Below, in pieces: positions 1-6,420 of a stretch of 8,793 nt of DNA (position 1 is the first letter of the stretch; every line of letters begins with the position of its first letter). Origin of the DNA: an uncultured Clostridia bacterium (GTDB lineage Bacteria > Bacillota > Clostridia > TANB77 > CAG-508). A program made the position numbers and the translations under genes. The notes under the pieces are model-generated. The model had not been told where the DNA came from. It did not search any database and worked only from the letters and a program-made list of their open reading frames with translations. The stretch is taken from the NCBI GenBank assembly GCA_934162255.1, contig CAKPIG010000017.1, forward strand, positions 1-8,793, written 5' to 3'.

Positions 1-136
1 ATATTATATAGGAATATGGTTAATAAGTTAATTGTGCAATTTAGTAAAAGTTTTTCATAACTCCCCACTTACCAGTTTATATTTGTTTTATTTTCGTTAT
101 TCATATCTTCACTTCCATTCTCTATCTTTATTAATT
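1..136. other. Non-coding left edge downstream of the methyltransferase gene
   Basis: This stretch lies 3' of the minus-strand methyltransferase gene. I see no tRNA, no convincing terminator hairpin with a T-run, and no open frame longer than about a dozen codons. Two tiny minus-strand frames with purine-rich leaders (69-104, 11 codons; 41-58, 5 codons) are too short to support as genes. A short palindrome around 31-42 is AT-rich and too weak to call a terminator. Confidence 0.5.
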
Positions 137-895
137 CTACTTTTTCTCTAATTTTTTACATTTTACAAATAAAAAAAATGGTCTATCCCATTGATTTACA
201 TATTTAGGATTATTTTCAATTGCTTCTTTTGATGGTTTTGGTTCTAAAATTTCCTCTATAGTAAATCCACTTTTTATAAGCGTATTTATAATTTCCTCAA
301 AATTTCTATGATATTTTACTACATATTTGCCAAACCATTCCTTAGTTCTTTTTCCACTTCTATTATAATCAGAAAATAAGCCAAAATATTTATTATCAAT
401 AATTGTATGTCCTTTTTTTACATTCTCTGTATATTTAACACAAGTCGTAAATGGATGTTCTTGTGAAAATACAAGATATCCACCAGGCTCTAATATTTTA
501 TTTATATCTTTTATCAATTTTTCAAAGTTTTCTATGTAATGAAATGCCAATGATGACATGACAATATCAAATTTATAATTAATATTAGATATTTCTTCCA
601 TCTCCATAACTTTGAAATCTATGCCATCTATTTTATTTTCCCTATTTGCCTCTTCTATCATATGTTCTGATATATCTATTCCTAAAACATATTTTGCTCC
701 TTGTTCTTTGTAGAATTTGTCGTTTTCTCCATATCCACATCCTAAATCTAATATGGATTTTCCTTTTACTTCTGGCATTAATTTTCTAAAATTAGGAATT
801 TCTATCAAATCATTCGCATTTCTTCCTTTTTCTTTCATTCTAAGATTATCATACTGAGTTGAAAATTCTGCATCATCATAAATATTTTGTTTCAT
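137..895 (-). CDS. Class I SAM-dependent methyltransferase (Methyltransf_11/25 type)
   Basis: Predicted cytosolic SAM-dependent methyltransferase of 252 residues; the substrate cannot be read from sequence. Motif I is clear (ILDLGCGYGEN, about residues 48-58), followed by the acidic ribose-binding strand end GIDIS (about 71-75). The later core strand FDIVMSSLAFHYIE and the post-motif LEPGGYLVFSQEHPF are typical of small-molecule methyltransferases of this fold. A longer in-frame start exists at 967, but it would overlap the upstream gene by about 60 nt. The ATG at 895 has a GGGGG ribosome binding site 4 nt upstream and sits 10 nt after the stop of the upstream membrane-protein gene, so I chose 895. 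It is probably co-transcribed and translationally coupled with that gene. Family assignment is secure; function is not. Confidence 0.88.
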   Translation of the reverse strand: MKQNIYDDAEFSTQYDNLRMKEKGRNANDLIEIPNFRKLMPEVKGKSILDLGCGYGENDKFYKEQGAKYVLGIDISEHMIEEANRENKIDGIDFKVMEMEEISNINYKFDIVMSSLAFHYIENFEKLIKDINKILEPGGYLVFSQEHPFTTCVKYTENVKKGHTIIDNKYFGLFSDYNRSGKRTKEWFGKYVVKYHRNFEEIINTLIKSGFTIEEILEPKPSKEAIENNPKYVNQWDRPFFLFVKCKKLEKK

Positions 896-899
896 ATAT

Positions 900-904
900 C
901 CCCC
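900..904 (-). promoter_or_regulatory. Ribosome binding site deciding the methyltransferase start
   Basis: On the minus strand a GGGGG tract lies 4 nt before the ATG at 895 and directly after the TGA of the upstream gene (906-908). It favours the short start over the longer frame beginning at 967, which has no comparable site and would overlap the neighbour. Confidence 0.6.
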
Positions 905-905
905 A

Positions 906-1397
906 TCAATAGAATTTATATTCGTTTTTATCCTCTCTACTGTCTCTTGCATTAATTTCATCTTCATACTTTTTATTTTTAAAATACCAATCTGTCCTTT
1001 TATCTATAGGGTTTGTTTTTCTACTTCTATCTACTAGCATATCTAAAAGTACAAATATTGCTAGTAATATTGCAATTAAGTCACAAAATAAATTTGTTGC
1101 AACACTTATTGAGAATGCAATTTTTCCTTGCATTACTGGAAATATTGTAGTAAATAAATGTTCCCCAAAATATGTTCCATATAGTAAAATATATAACCAT
1201 GCCCCTATCATTTTTCTTTTTATTACTAATAAAATACATACTATTGTAACAAATGCTAATATTATTTCCCAATTAAGGTTATATGCTAAAAGTCCCATAA
1301 AGTTTATTGAAAATTGTGTGCAGATTGCAACTATTGTCCTGAATGCCCAGAACATTACCATAAATATTGTAATTAGCCATGTTGAAAAATTTTTCAT
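906..1397 (-). CDS. Four-TM membrane protein of unknown function
   Basis: About 163 residues and strongly hydrophobic. By eye there are four membrane segments (about residues 6-26, 43-60, 66-88 and 96-118), then a charged C-terminal tail of about 40 residues beginning near RSRKTNPIDKRTDWYF. The tail is rich in Lys, Asp and Glu and should be cytoplasmic by the positive-inside rule. I do not recognise a catalytic motif or named family. Two in-frame ATGs exist, at 1403 and 1397. The AGGAGG site (1406-1411) is only 2 nt from the first and 8 nt from the second, so 1397 is preferred. The methyltransferase gene follows 10 nt after the stop, suggesting a two-gene unit. A long hairpin separates it from the upstream DUF1292 gene, and I see no strong promoter of its own. 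Confidence 0.72.
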   Translation of the reverse strand: MKNFSTWLITIFMVMFWAFRTIVAICTQFSINFMGLLAYNLNWEIILAFVTIVCILLVIKRKMIGAWLYILLYGTYFGEHLFTTIFPVMQGKIAFSISVATNLFCDLIAILLAIFVLLDMLVDRSRKTNPIDKRTDWYFKNKKYEDEINARDSREDKNEYKFY

Positions 1398-1405
1398 TTT
1401 CATTT

Positions 1406-1411
1406 CCTCCT
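1406..1411 (-). promoter_or_regulatory. AGGAGG ribosome binding site deciding between two ATGs
   Basis: A perfect AGGAGG lies on the minus strand 2 nt before the ATG at 1403 and 8 nt before the ATG at 1397. The normal spacing of about 5-9 nt points to the second ATG as the working start of the membrane-protein gene. Confidence 0.6.
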
Positions 1412-1421
1412 CACATTAAAT

Positions 1422-1461
1422 AATGCTAGAATGTAGAAACTGAATTTCCACTTCTAGCATT
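1422..1461 (-). terminator. Long hairpin after the DUF1292 gene (possible terminator or processing site)
   Basis: A perfect 10-bp inverted repeat (1422-1431 with 1452-1461) continues, after a one-base bulge, into a further 7-bp stem with one G-T pair and a 5-nt loop. It starts 11 nt past the DUF1292 stop codon. On the minus transcript the hairpin is followed by AUUAUUUAAU, not a clean U-run, so it may be a weak terminator, an attenuator or an mRNA-stabilising or processing element. Confidence 0.5.
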
Positions 1462-1472
1462 TATTTTATCAA

Positions 1473-1772
1473 TTAGTCTTCATCTACAAAATTGAATTCA
1501 TCTTTATATTTTTCTTTAAATATTGCAAATACTTTATTTAATATATCTTCATCATCAACACCTATATATGATTCTTCATCTGAATCTTCATCTGTGTCTT
1601 CTAATTTTAATATTACTACTTCTCCCTCATCTTCTTCACCTTCAGCAGAGTATGGTAATAATACTACATATTCTTCATTATCTAATTCTACTAGGTCTAA
1701 AAATTCAAATTTTACCTCATTTCCATTTTCATCATTTAAAATTATTATATTATCTAATTCTTCGTTTTCCAT
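1473..1772 (-). CDS. yrzB: DUF1292 family small acidic protein (YrzB-like)
   Basis: A 99-residue, strongly acidic cytosolic protein. The pattern of a hydrophobic strand plus DENGNEVKFEFLDLVELD and then EEYVVLLPY is what I recognise as the DUF1292/YrzB family. In many Bacillota this gene follows ireB and ruvX, and it does so here, which supports the call independently. The family's molecular role is not established. The middle of the protein (about residues 42-76) is a Glu/Asp-rich low-complexity stretch, and the C-terminus returns to an ordered-looking helix (DILNKVFAIFKEKY). The ATG at 1772 has an AGGAG site at a normal distance. A near-consensus sigma-A promoter fills the gap to ruvX, so the gene can be expressed independently of the upstream operon. 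Confidence 0.9.
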   Translation of the reverse strand: MENEELDNIIILNDENGNEVKFEFLDLVELDNEEYVVLLPYSAEGEEDEGEVVILKLEDTDEDSDEESYIGVDDEDILNKVFAIFKEKYKDEFNFVDED

Positions 1773-1797
1773 TATTTTCTCCTTTCATTTTTTAAAC

Positions 1798-1826
1798 ATA
1801 ATACACTATTTTTTTATTTTTTGCAA
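1798..1826 (-). promoter_or_regulatory. Sigma-A type promoter upstream of the DUF1292 gene
   Basis: On the minus strand TTGCAA (1821-1826) and TATTAT (1798-1803) are separated by exactly 17 nt of A-rich spacer. Transcription would start near 1791, giving a leader of about 18 nt that carries the AGGAG site of the DUF1292 gene. The -35 box abuts the ruvX stop codon. In such AT-rich DNA chance matches occur, so confidence is moderate. Confidence 0.5.
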
Positions 1827-2246
1827 CTAATTTTTGATTTTATTTAAATATGTTTCTAAAATATATACTGCAGATATAGTATCTACTATATTTTTCTTTT
1901 TATTCTTATTAACATTTAATAAATTCATAGTTTTATGTGCTGCAACGGTTGTAAGTCTTTCGTCAATAGTTTCAATTTTTAATTTGTTATATTTGCATTT
2001 TAATTTATGAATAAATTTTTCTGTTATATTAGTTCTTTCTGATGGTGTTCCATTCATATTTATTGGTCTTCCAATAACAATTGTATCTACTTCATATTTT
2101 TCAAGAATCTCATCTAATCTTTTTAAAATTATTTTATCTGAGCCATTATTATGTATTGTCTCAAGACCTTGTGCTGTAATATTTAATGCATCTGTTATTG
2201 CAATTCCTGTTCTGGAATCACCATAATCTATACCTAAAATTTGCAT
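1827..2246 (-). CDS. ruvX: RuvX/YqgF family Holliday-junction resolvase-like nuclease
   Basis: A 139-residue RNase H-fold protein, the usual length for YqgF/RuvX. The family has been linked to Holliday-junction resolution and, in some bacteria, to 16S rRNA 5' processing. The N-terminal strand GIDYGDSRTGIA (residues 5-16) carries the first acidic catalytic candidate, Asp7. The nucleic-acid loop VIGRPINMNGTPSER (57-71) deviates slightly from the common GLPKNMNGT form. IDERLTT (94-100) gives Asp95/Glu96. The C-terminal helix IVDTISAVYIL (120-130) gives Asp122. All expected acidic positions are present, so the protein should be active. It starts 8 nt after the ireB stop with an AGGTGA site overlapping the end of ireB, indicating translational coupling. 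Confidence 0.95.
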   Translation of the reverse strand: MQILGIDYGDSRTGIAITDALNITAQGLETIHNNGSDKIILKRLDEILEKYEVDTIVIGRPINMNGTPSERTNITEKFIHKLKCKYNKLKIETIDERLTTVAAHKTMNLLNVNKNKKKNIVDTISAVYILETYLNKIKN

Positions 2247-2254
2247 TTACTCAC

Positions 2255-2509
2255 CTATTCATCTAGTCCAATATAACATTTTACCATTTTTTCCAATAAT
2301 TCATCTCTTTCTATGCTTCTTATTTTCTTTCTTGCATCATTGTGACTTGTTATATATGTTGGATCTCCGGATAAAATGTATCCTACTATTTGGTTTATTG
2401 GATTATATCCTTTCTCTACTAATGCTTCATATACTTCTTTTAATACTTCTTTTACTTTTTCATTTTTTTCTTTTTCTAAATAGAAACTCATTGTTTTATC
2501 AAAATCCAT
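2255..2509 (-). CDS. ireB: IreB/ReoM family regulatory phosphoprotein (YrzL, DUF965)
   Basis: An 84-residue cytosolic protein. The N-terminal FDKTMSF (residues 3-9) contains Thr6, matching the threonine phosphorylated by PASTA Ser/Thr kinases in this family (IreB in Enterococcus, ReoM in Listeria). The core GYNPINQIVGYILSGDP is diagnostic. From the family literature, the unphosphorylated Listeria protein promotes ClpCP-dependent loss of MurA, and phosphorylation relieves this, so the protein links kinase signalling to cell-wall synthesis. I chose the ATG at 2509 because GGAGG lies 5 nt upstream and the family N-terminus begins there. The longer frame from 2539 would overlap the upstream gene. 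It sits 20 nt after the GAF-GGDEF gene, in the place usually occupied by alaS, and 8 nt before ruvX. Confidence 0.95.
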   Translation of the reverse strand: MDFDKTMSFYLEKEKNEKVKEVLKEVYEALVEKGYNPINQIVGYILSGDPTYITSHNDARKKIRSIERDELLEKMVKCYIGLDE

Positions 2510-2514
2510 ACTTA

Positions 2515-2519
2515 CCTCC
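2515..2519 (-). promoter_or_regulatory. GGAGG ribosome binding site deciding the ireB start
   Basis: GGAGG on the minus strand, 5 nt before the ATG at 2509 and within the 20-nt gap after the GAF-GGDEF stop. It fixes the start at the conserved family N-terminus rather than the upstream ATG at 2539. Confidence 0.7.
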
Positions 2520-2529
2520 ATTTCTCTTG

Positions 2530-3669
2530 TTATATACAAGTTATTTCACTTTCGTTTTTATCTGCACTATCTATATATTGCTCTAATTTTTTTAGTACTT
2601 CTTCCATTCCTGTTCCTTTATAATATGTAGTTAATACAAAATTAAGTTTTGGAATTGCACTTGGCGGTGTTTTTTCTTTTTTCTTCTTTACTTTCTTTAC
2701 TCCATCTTCAATTTCTATTTCATCAATGTTTTCATTTTCAGTAATAGATATTGGTGTTTTTTCTATTTCTGCTTTTATATCTCCTATAAAGTTTTCAACT
2801 GATTCAGTATCTACTCCTGAAAATACTATTACAAATTTAGGTCCCATATATCTTATAAATAAATAGTCTTTAGAAACATTGCTTTTTACAAATTCACTTA
2901 CTTTTATTATTACTTCATTTCCAAGCTGTCTTGAATATTTTTCATTTATTTCTTCAATATTTGTTATTCTAAACATACATACAGCTGATGTTGTATATCT
3001 ATCAATTATTTTTTTACCTTCAGTATATAAATATTCTTCTGAATATAATCCTGTAAATAAATCTTTTCTTACTATTGCTTCAAGTGTTTTTTGATGTACT
3101 ACAGTTCTTAATACTGATACAATATTTTCTTTTACTACTTCAAATATTGTTGTATCAATATTATCAAAGTCATGTGGTACTCCACTTTCGATTATCCAAT
3201 ATCCAATATATACATTTTCTATGTATATTGGGAAGAATACGGCTGATTTTGCTCTACCAAATTCCATTTCCTGATATGGTAATCTTTCACTTTCATTATT
3301 AACTGTTACATATTTAGGAGTTGCTGTAGCTACACTGTCTTTAAATATTGGAACATCTTGTAGTCTTTTTAATGTATCCCAATGTTTTGGGTCAACATTT
3401 GATGCTTTTACTTGATATTCAGCCCCGTCAAATACTACTATTGTTGAATATTTGATTTCATACTTTTCTATTATTATTTCATTTATTTTTGTTATTTTTT
3501 CATCTACACTTGAACATTCTCCAATTGTACTCAAAAAATCCTGTAATACTCGTAAATTATTAGCCTGTCTATTCAAATTATTAAATTGCTGTATTTTTTT
3601 ATGTATAATCATATTATAGATTAATAACATTATTACTACTGCTACTAGTATTCCAATTATAATTATCAA
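2530..3669 (-). CDS. Membrane-anchored GAF protein with degenerate GGDEF domain
   Basis: 379 residues. Residues 1-22 form one membrane segment, followed by a short coiled-coil-like helix (about 23-45), a GAF-like sensory domain (about 40-190) and a GGDEF-like domain (about 200-370). The GGDEF entry signature is recognisable (DLFTGLYSEEYL, 203-214). The active-site hairpin, however, reads RYMGPKF (273-279) where RYGGDEF is expected, and the metal-binding strand reads MFRITNIEEIN. The RxxD inhibitory site is absent. About 35 charged residues (about 305-340, including a KKVKKKKEK run) interrupt the C-terminal part. It is therefore almost certainly not a diguanylate cyclase and more likely a sensor or scaffold. 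The start is TTG at 3669 with AGGGGG 8 nt upstream. It lies 21 nt after the TadZ-like gene and 20 nt before ireB, all in one probable operon. Confidence 0.85.
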   Translation of the reverse strand: MIIIIGILVAVVIMLLIYNMIIHKKIQQFNNLNRQANNLRVLQDFLSTIGECSSVDEKITKINEIIIEKYEIKYSTIVVFDGAEYQVKASNVDPKHWDTLKRLQDVPIFKDSVATATPKYVTVNNESERLPYQEMEFGRAKSAVFFPIYIENVYIGYWIIESGVPHDFDNIDTTIFEVVKENIVSVLRTVVHQKTLEAIVRKDLFTGLYSEEYLYTEGKKIIDRYTTSAVCMFRITNIEEINEKYSRQLGNEVIIKVSEFVKSNVSKDYLFIRYMGPKFVIVFSGVDTESVENFIGDIKAEIEKTPISITENENIDEIEIEDGVKKVKKKKEKTPPSAIPKLNFVLTTYYKGTGMEEVLKKLEQYIDSADKNESEITCI

Positions 3670-3677
3670 TTTTACTT

Positions 3678-3683
3678 CCCCCT
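3678..3683 (-). promoter_or_regulatory. Ribosome binding site supporting a TTG start
   Basis: AGGGGG on the minus strand lies 8 nt before the TTG at 3667-3669. The next ATG (codon 14) is in the middle of the membrane segment, so TTG is the only start that preserves the anchor. Confidence 0.6.
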
Positions 3684-3690
3684 AAATATA

Positions 3691-5967
3691 CTAATAATTT
3701 CCTTTCATTCTGTTAAGAGTTCTATCCATGCTTGCTGAAAAGTTACTGTTATTTTTTACTGATGGTGGCATATACTTGTCATTTGCCTTAACAGTTCCAC
3801 CTTGATATATCATGCTAGCTAATCTTTTTAAACTTTGCATAAATTCTTTTGAATATCCTTTTAAAGATACATCACATGTTACTAAGCCATCTAAGTATCT
3901 TAGATATGTTTTTAATTCAAATGGTATTGTTATATATTTAACTGTTCTTCTATTAAATAACTCTTTTCTAACTGTCATTGACGCATCATTATATATAGAA
4001 ATTCCTCCAACAAGTATTTCTTCTGTAATTTCTCTTGTTCTCATAAACTTATTTAATACTACTCTTACTTTTGATTCATCAAAAGCATTTTTATATGTTA
4101 GTTGATTTAAAAATGCTGTTAATGGTTGAATTGTTAAGATATCCATTGATTGTACTAAATATATTTCTTGTGCATATTTAAAATATCTTGATGGTGTTGT
4201 AAAATCACAATCTAACAATACAATTGTATGATTTCTTACAAGTGTTTCTACTATTGGTTCAACATCTTGTAACTCTTCTTCATTTTCAATGCCTGATGTG
4301 TATATAGTTAAATTTCTGTGTTCTTGTATTCCGTTAGCTTTTCCTTCTTTTAAATTTCTCATTATATAGTTTGATTTATTTCTAAGTTCTTCTTCATTTT
4401 TTGTATATATATAATATGAACTTCTATTACTTGTTAAGTCTAATATTGCTGTATCTATTCCGTTTGAAGATAACAATTCTGCAACATTATTTACTAAAAA
4501 TGATGTTCCATTTTTGCTTGTTCCTAAAAATGCTACCATTTTCTTTCCTGGAGTTAATATTTCATCCATATTTAACTCTGGATATCTTGTTTCTTCCCTT
4601 TTTGGTCTTTGAAGACTTGAAAATAGTTCTTCATCATTATTGTTATTTTCTTCTTGAAGATTTCTTAATACATTTGTATATTGTTCTTCAATTTCATTAT
4701 CGTCTTCTTCTTGAACTGGTAAAGTTGCCTCTTCCTCTTCTTCATATTGTGGCATTTTAATTTCTTCTGTAGAATTTATGCCTGGTAATGTTGCTTCTTC
4801 TTTATATTCATCTATTCCTGGTAGAAAAGTTTCTTCTACTTCTGGCTCTGGATTTTTTCTTGGTCTTCCTCTTTTTCTTTTTGGTGCTTGTTCAACAGGC
4901 TCTTCTACAATTTTTCTTGGTCTTCCTCTTCTTTTCTTTACTGGTTCTTCTACTTCTTCTGGCTCCTCTACTGATGGTAATGTTATTGATTCTTCTTCTC
5001 CTGTTAATTCTGAAATTGGTGGTACTCCTGGAAGTGATTCCTCCATTTCAAACTCTTCTTCTGGCTCTTCCTCATATTCTGGTTCTTTTTCAACTTTAAC
5101 AGGTTCTATTTTTCTTGTTGCAACCTTCTTTTTATTTACTCCTATAGATGAAGGTACTACTACTGGTTCATTAAGAACTTTTCCCTTACTATTTTTTAGT
5201 AATATTTCACTAGTTCCTGCTTTTTGTTGTTTATTTTTATTATTATATCTTACACTATCTGAAATTTTAGTTGTATAAGCATTTACTTGTTGATATTTTG
5301 GAGACCTTTCTTCTAGCACAGCTCTTACATTTAATGGTAAGCATTTACTTATAATTTTAAGTTGTGTATCATTGTATTGACTTGCTATACTATCAAAACT
5401 TTCTACATATCTATCTTCATCATTTCCTAATCTTTTATAATGTGCTAATATGTTTTGTAATTCTAATTCACTAACGTCATTTTCATCTTCCGGATTATAA
5501 TCAACATCTCCTGAATCTATCTTATAATACATTTTGGCTTCTTTTTTTGTACGAGGTCTATTAATTAATCTACATACCTCATTTACACTTCTGTCGTTTC
5601 CTATTATTGCATTATAAATTCCAATTCCAAATAATTTAACTAATATTGGCTCTGCTTTAGTTCTTCTTTCAGTACATATTAATATAATAGGTATATCCTC
5701 ACCATTCAAATCTGAAGCTTCGTCACTAATGCTGTCTAATCTATCGAATAAGAACTTGTCCATTTGTTCATAATCATTATTAACATATTGCTCTAAATCT
5801 TCGCTTATTACTATCCTATCATACCCTTTATCTCTTTGTAATTCTTTTAATATTGCATTAAAGTAATAAACATTTTTATATGATATTATTTGTTTAAAAT
5901 CTTTTTGATATTGTCTTACTATTGATTCAGACATTTTATCATTACTTACTGCAAATAAAACTTTCAT
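3691..5967 (-). CDS. TadZ/CpaE/MinD-like P-loop protein with receiver-like N-terminus and two AT-hooks
   Basis: 758 residues in three parts. Residues 1-135 resemble a receiver-like fold of the TadZ/CpaE type (strands MKVLFAVSND, RIVISEDL, IPIILICTE, then FGIGIYNAIIG) without a clear phospho-acceptor site. Residues about 270-470 are a Glu/Pro-rich, probably disordered linker holding two AT-hook motifs (cores RGRPRK at 347-352 and 366-371) and repeated LPG-type motifs. Residues about 473-720 form a ParA/MinD-superfamily domain. Its P-loop reads GTSKNGTS (482-489), keeping a deviant signature lysine (Lys485) but with Thr488 in place of the Walker A lysine. A Walker B-like strand, TIVLLDCDF, is at 581-589. 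Proteins of this superfamily position pili, plasmids or division machinery at membranes. The start is 3 nt after the pilin-like gene, with AGGGGG inside that gene's end, so translation is coupled. The exact function is unknown. Confidence 0.82.
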   Translation of the reverse strand: MKVLFAVSNDKMSESIVRQYQKDFKQIISYKNVYYFNAILKELQRDKGYDRIVISEDLEQYVNNDYEQMDKFLFDRLDSISDEASDLNGEDIPIILICTERRTKAEPILVKLFGIGIYNAIIGNDRSVNEVCRLINRPRTKKEAKMYYKIDSGDVDYNPEDENDVSELELQNILAHYKRLGNDEDRYVESFDSIASQYNDTQLKIISKCLPLNVRAVLEERSPKYQQVNAYTTKISDSVRYNNKNKQQKAGTSEILLKNSKGKVLNEPVVVPSSIGVNKKKVATRKIEPVKVEKEPEYEEEPEEEFEMEESLPGVPPISELTGEEESITLPSVEEPEEVEEPVKKRRGRPRKIVEEPVEQAPKRKRGRPRKNPEPEVEETFLPGIDEYKEEATLPGINSTEEIKMPQYEEEEEATLPVQEEDDNEIEEQYTNVLRNLQEENNNNDEELFSSLQRPKREETRYPELNMDEILTPGKKMVAFLGTSKNGTSFLVNNVAELLSSNGIDTAILDLTSNRSSYYIYTKNEEELRNKSNYIMRNLKEGKANGIQEHRNLTIYTSGIENEEELQDVEPIVETLVRNHTIVLLDCDFTTPSRYFKYAQEIYLVQSMDILTIQPLTAFLNQLTYKNAFDESKVRVVLNKFMRTREITEEILVGGISIYNDASMTVRKELFNRRTVKYITIPFELKTYLRYLDGLVTCDVSLKGYSKEFMQSLKRLASMIYQGGTVKANDKYMPPSVKNNSNFSASMDRTLNRMKGNY
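4854..4930 (-). repeat. Direct repeat encoding tandem AT-hook motifs
   Basis: Two identical 20-bp copies (4854-4873 and 4911-4930) lie exactly 57 bp apart, which is 19 codons, inside the TadZ-like gene. Each encodes the RGRPRK core of an AT-hook, flanked by acidic EEP-type residues. The in-frame spacing suggests duplication of a 19-residue unit. AT-hooks bind the minor groove of AT-rich DNA, so these could contact this AT-rich chromosome. Confidence 0.8.
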
Positions 5968-5970
5968 TTG

Positions 5971-6375
5971 TTACCCCCTTCCAAATTTTACTATTATTGC
6001 AAATGCTAAAGGTAAAATTTGGCATATTACTAAAATTGTTATAAATGATACCATCATTACTAGACCTTTTTCTTGCGTATCTAGTTTTCTAATACCTATT
6101 ACATATTGATATATTGCGCTAACTGCTATTCCTAAAAAGCAAAATGGTATACTATATATCCTTATTATATTTAATATAAAAGCTGTTAAACCATAGGCAT
6201 CTGATCCATATTTTTCTTTGTATTCATCTAATGTTTTTGCTGTGTTTTCCTTAATTTTTATTAATTTACTTTCATTTTGTGTATCTAAAATATTTTCTAC
6301 AGCATATGTTTTTACTGTTCCAAATATTGTTATCATCATTACTAACATTAGTATGATTGCTACTACTTTTTTCAT
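5971..6375 (-). CDS. Small exported two-TM protein, TrbC/VirB2 pilin-like
   Basis: 134 residues. A signal peptide is clear: KK, a hydrophobic core (about residues 4-20), then a likely signal-peptidase site after TYA (25/26). The mature part of about 109 residues has a charged segment (about 30-60) and two membrane helices (about 66-94 and 103-130) joined by a short polar loop (RKLDTQEKG). This layout, and the ILNIIRIYSIPF-type start of the first helix, resembles TrbC/VirB2 pilins of type IV secretion systems. No other secretion gene is in the window, so it may instead be a small membrane partner of the TadZ-like protein encoded 3 nt downstream. It is first in its probable operon, with an AAGGGG site 8 nt before the ATG and a promoter upstream. 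Confidence 0.75.
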   Translation of the reverse strand: MKKVVAIILMLVMMITIFGTVKTYAVENILDTQNESKLIKIKENTAKTLDEYKEKYGSDAYGLTAFILNIIRIYSIPFCFLGIAVSAIYQYVIGIRKLDTQEKGLVMMVSFITILVICQILPLAFAIIVKFGRG

Positions 6376-6420
6376 GCTCGGTTCCCCTTTCTTTTATTTC
6401 CGTATATTTTCTACCTATAT

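Noticed and set aside
41..104. Two tiny minus-strand frames with purine-rich leaders (11 and 5 codons)
   Set aside because: Too short, and one has a poorly spaced ribosome binding site. Nothing indicates translation, though a truncated gene remnant cannot be excluded.
896..967. Longer N-terminus for the methyltransferase from the ATG at 967
   Set aside because: It would overlap the membrane-protein gene, adds residues before the family's normal start, and lacks a good ribosome binding site; the ATG at 895 has one.
1492..1830. Plus-strand Ser/Asn-rich open frame opposite the DUF1292 gene
   Set aside because: Antisense shadow of the acidic DUF1292 coding sequence, whose family and ribosome binding site are clear on the minus strand.
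4600..5160. Pyrimidine-rich plus-strand repeats that could suggest a CRISPR or satellite array
   Set aside because: The repetition comes from in-frame Glu/Pro/AT-hook codons of one gene; there are no regular repeat-spacer units apart from the single 57-bp-spaced AT-hook duplication.
4778..5278. Long plus-strand Ser/Gly-rich open frame opposite the TadZ-like gene
   Set aside because: It is the complement of the Glu/Pro-rich linker on the minus strand; low-complexity composition keeps the frame open, and there is no ribosome binding site or recognisable domain.
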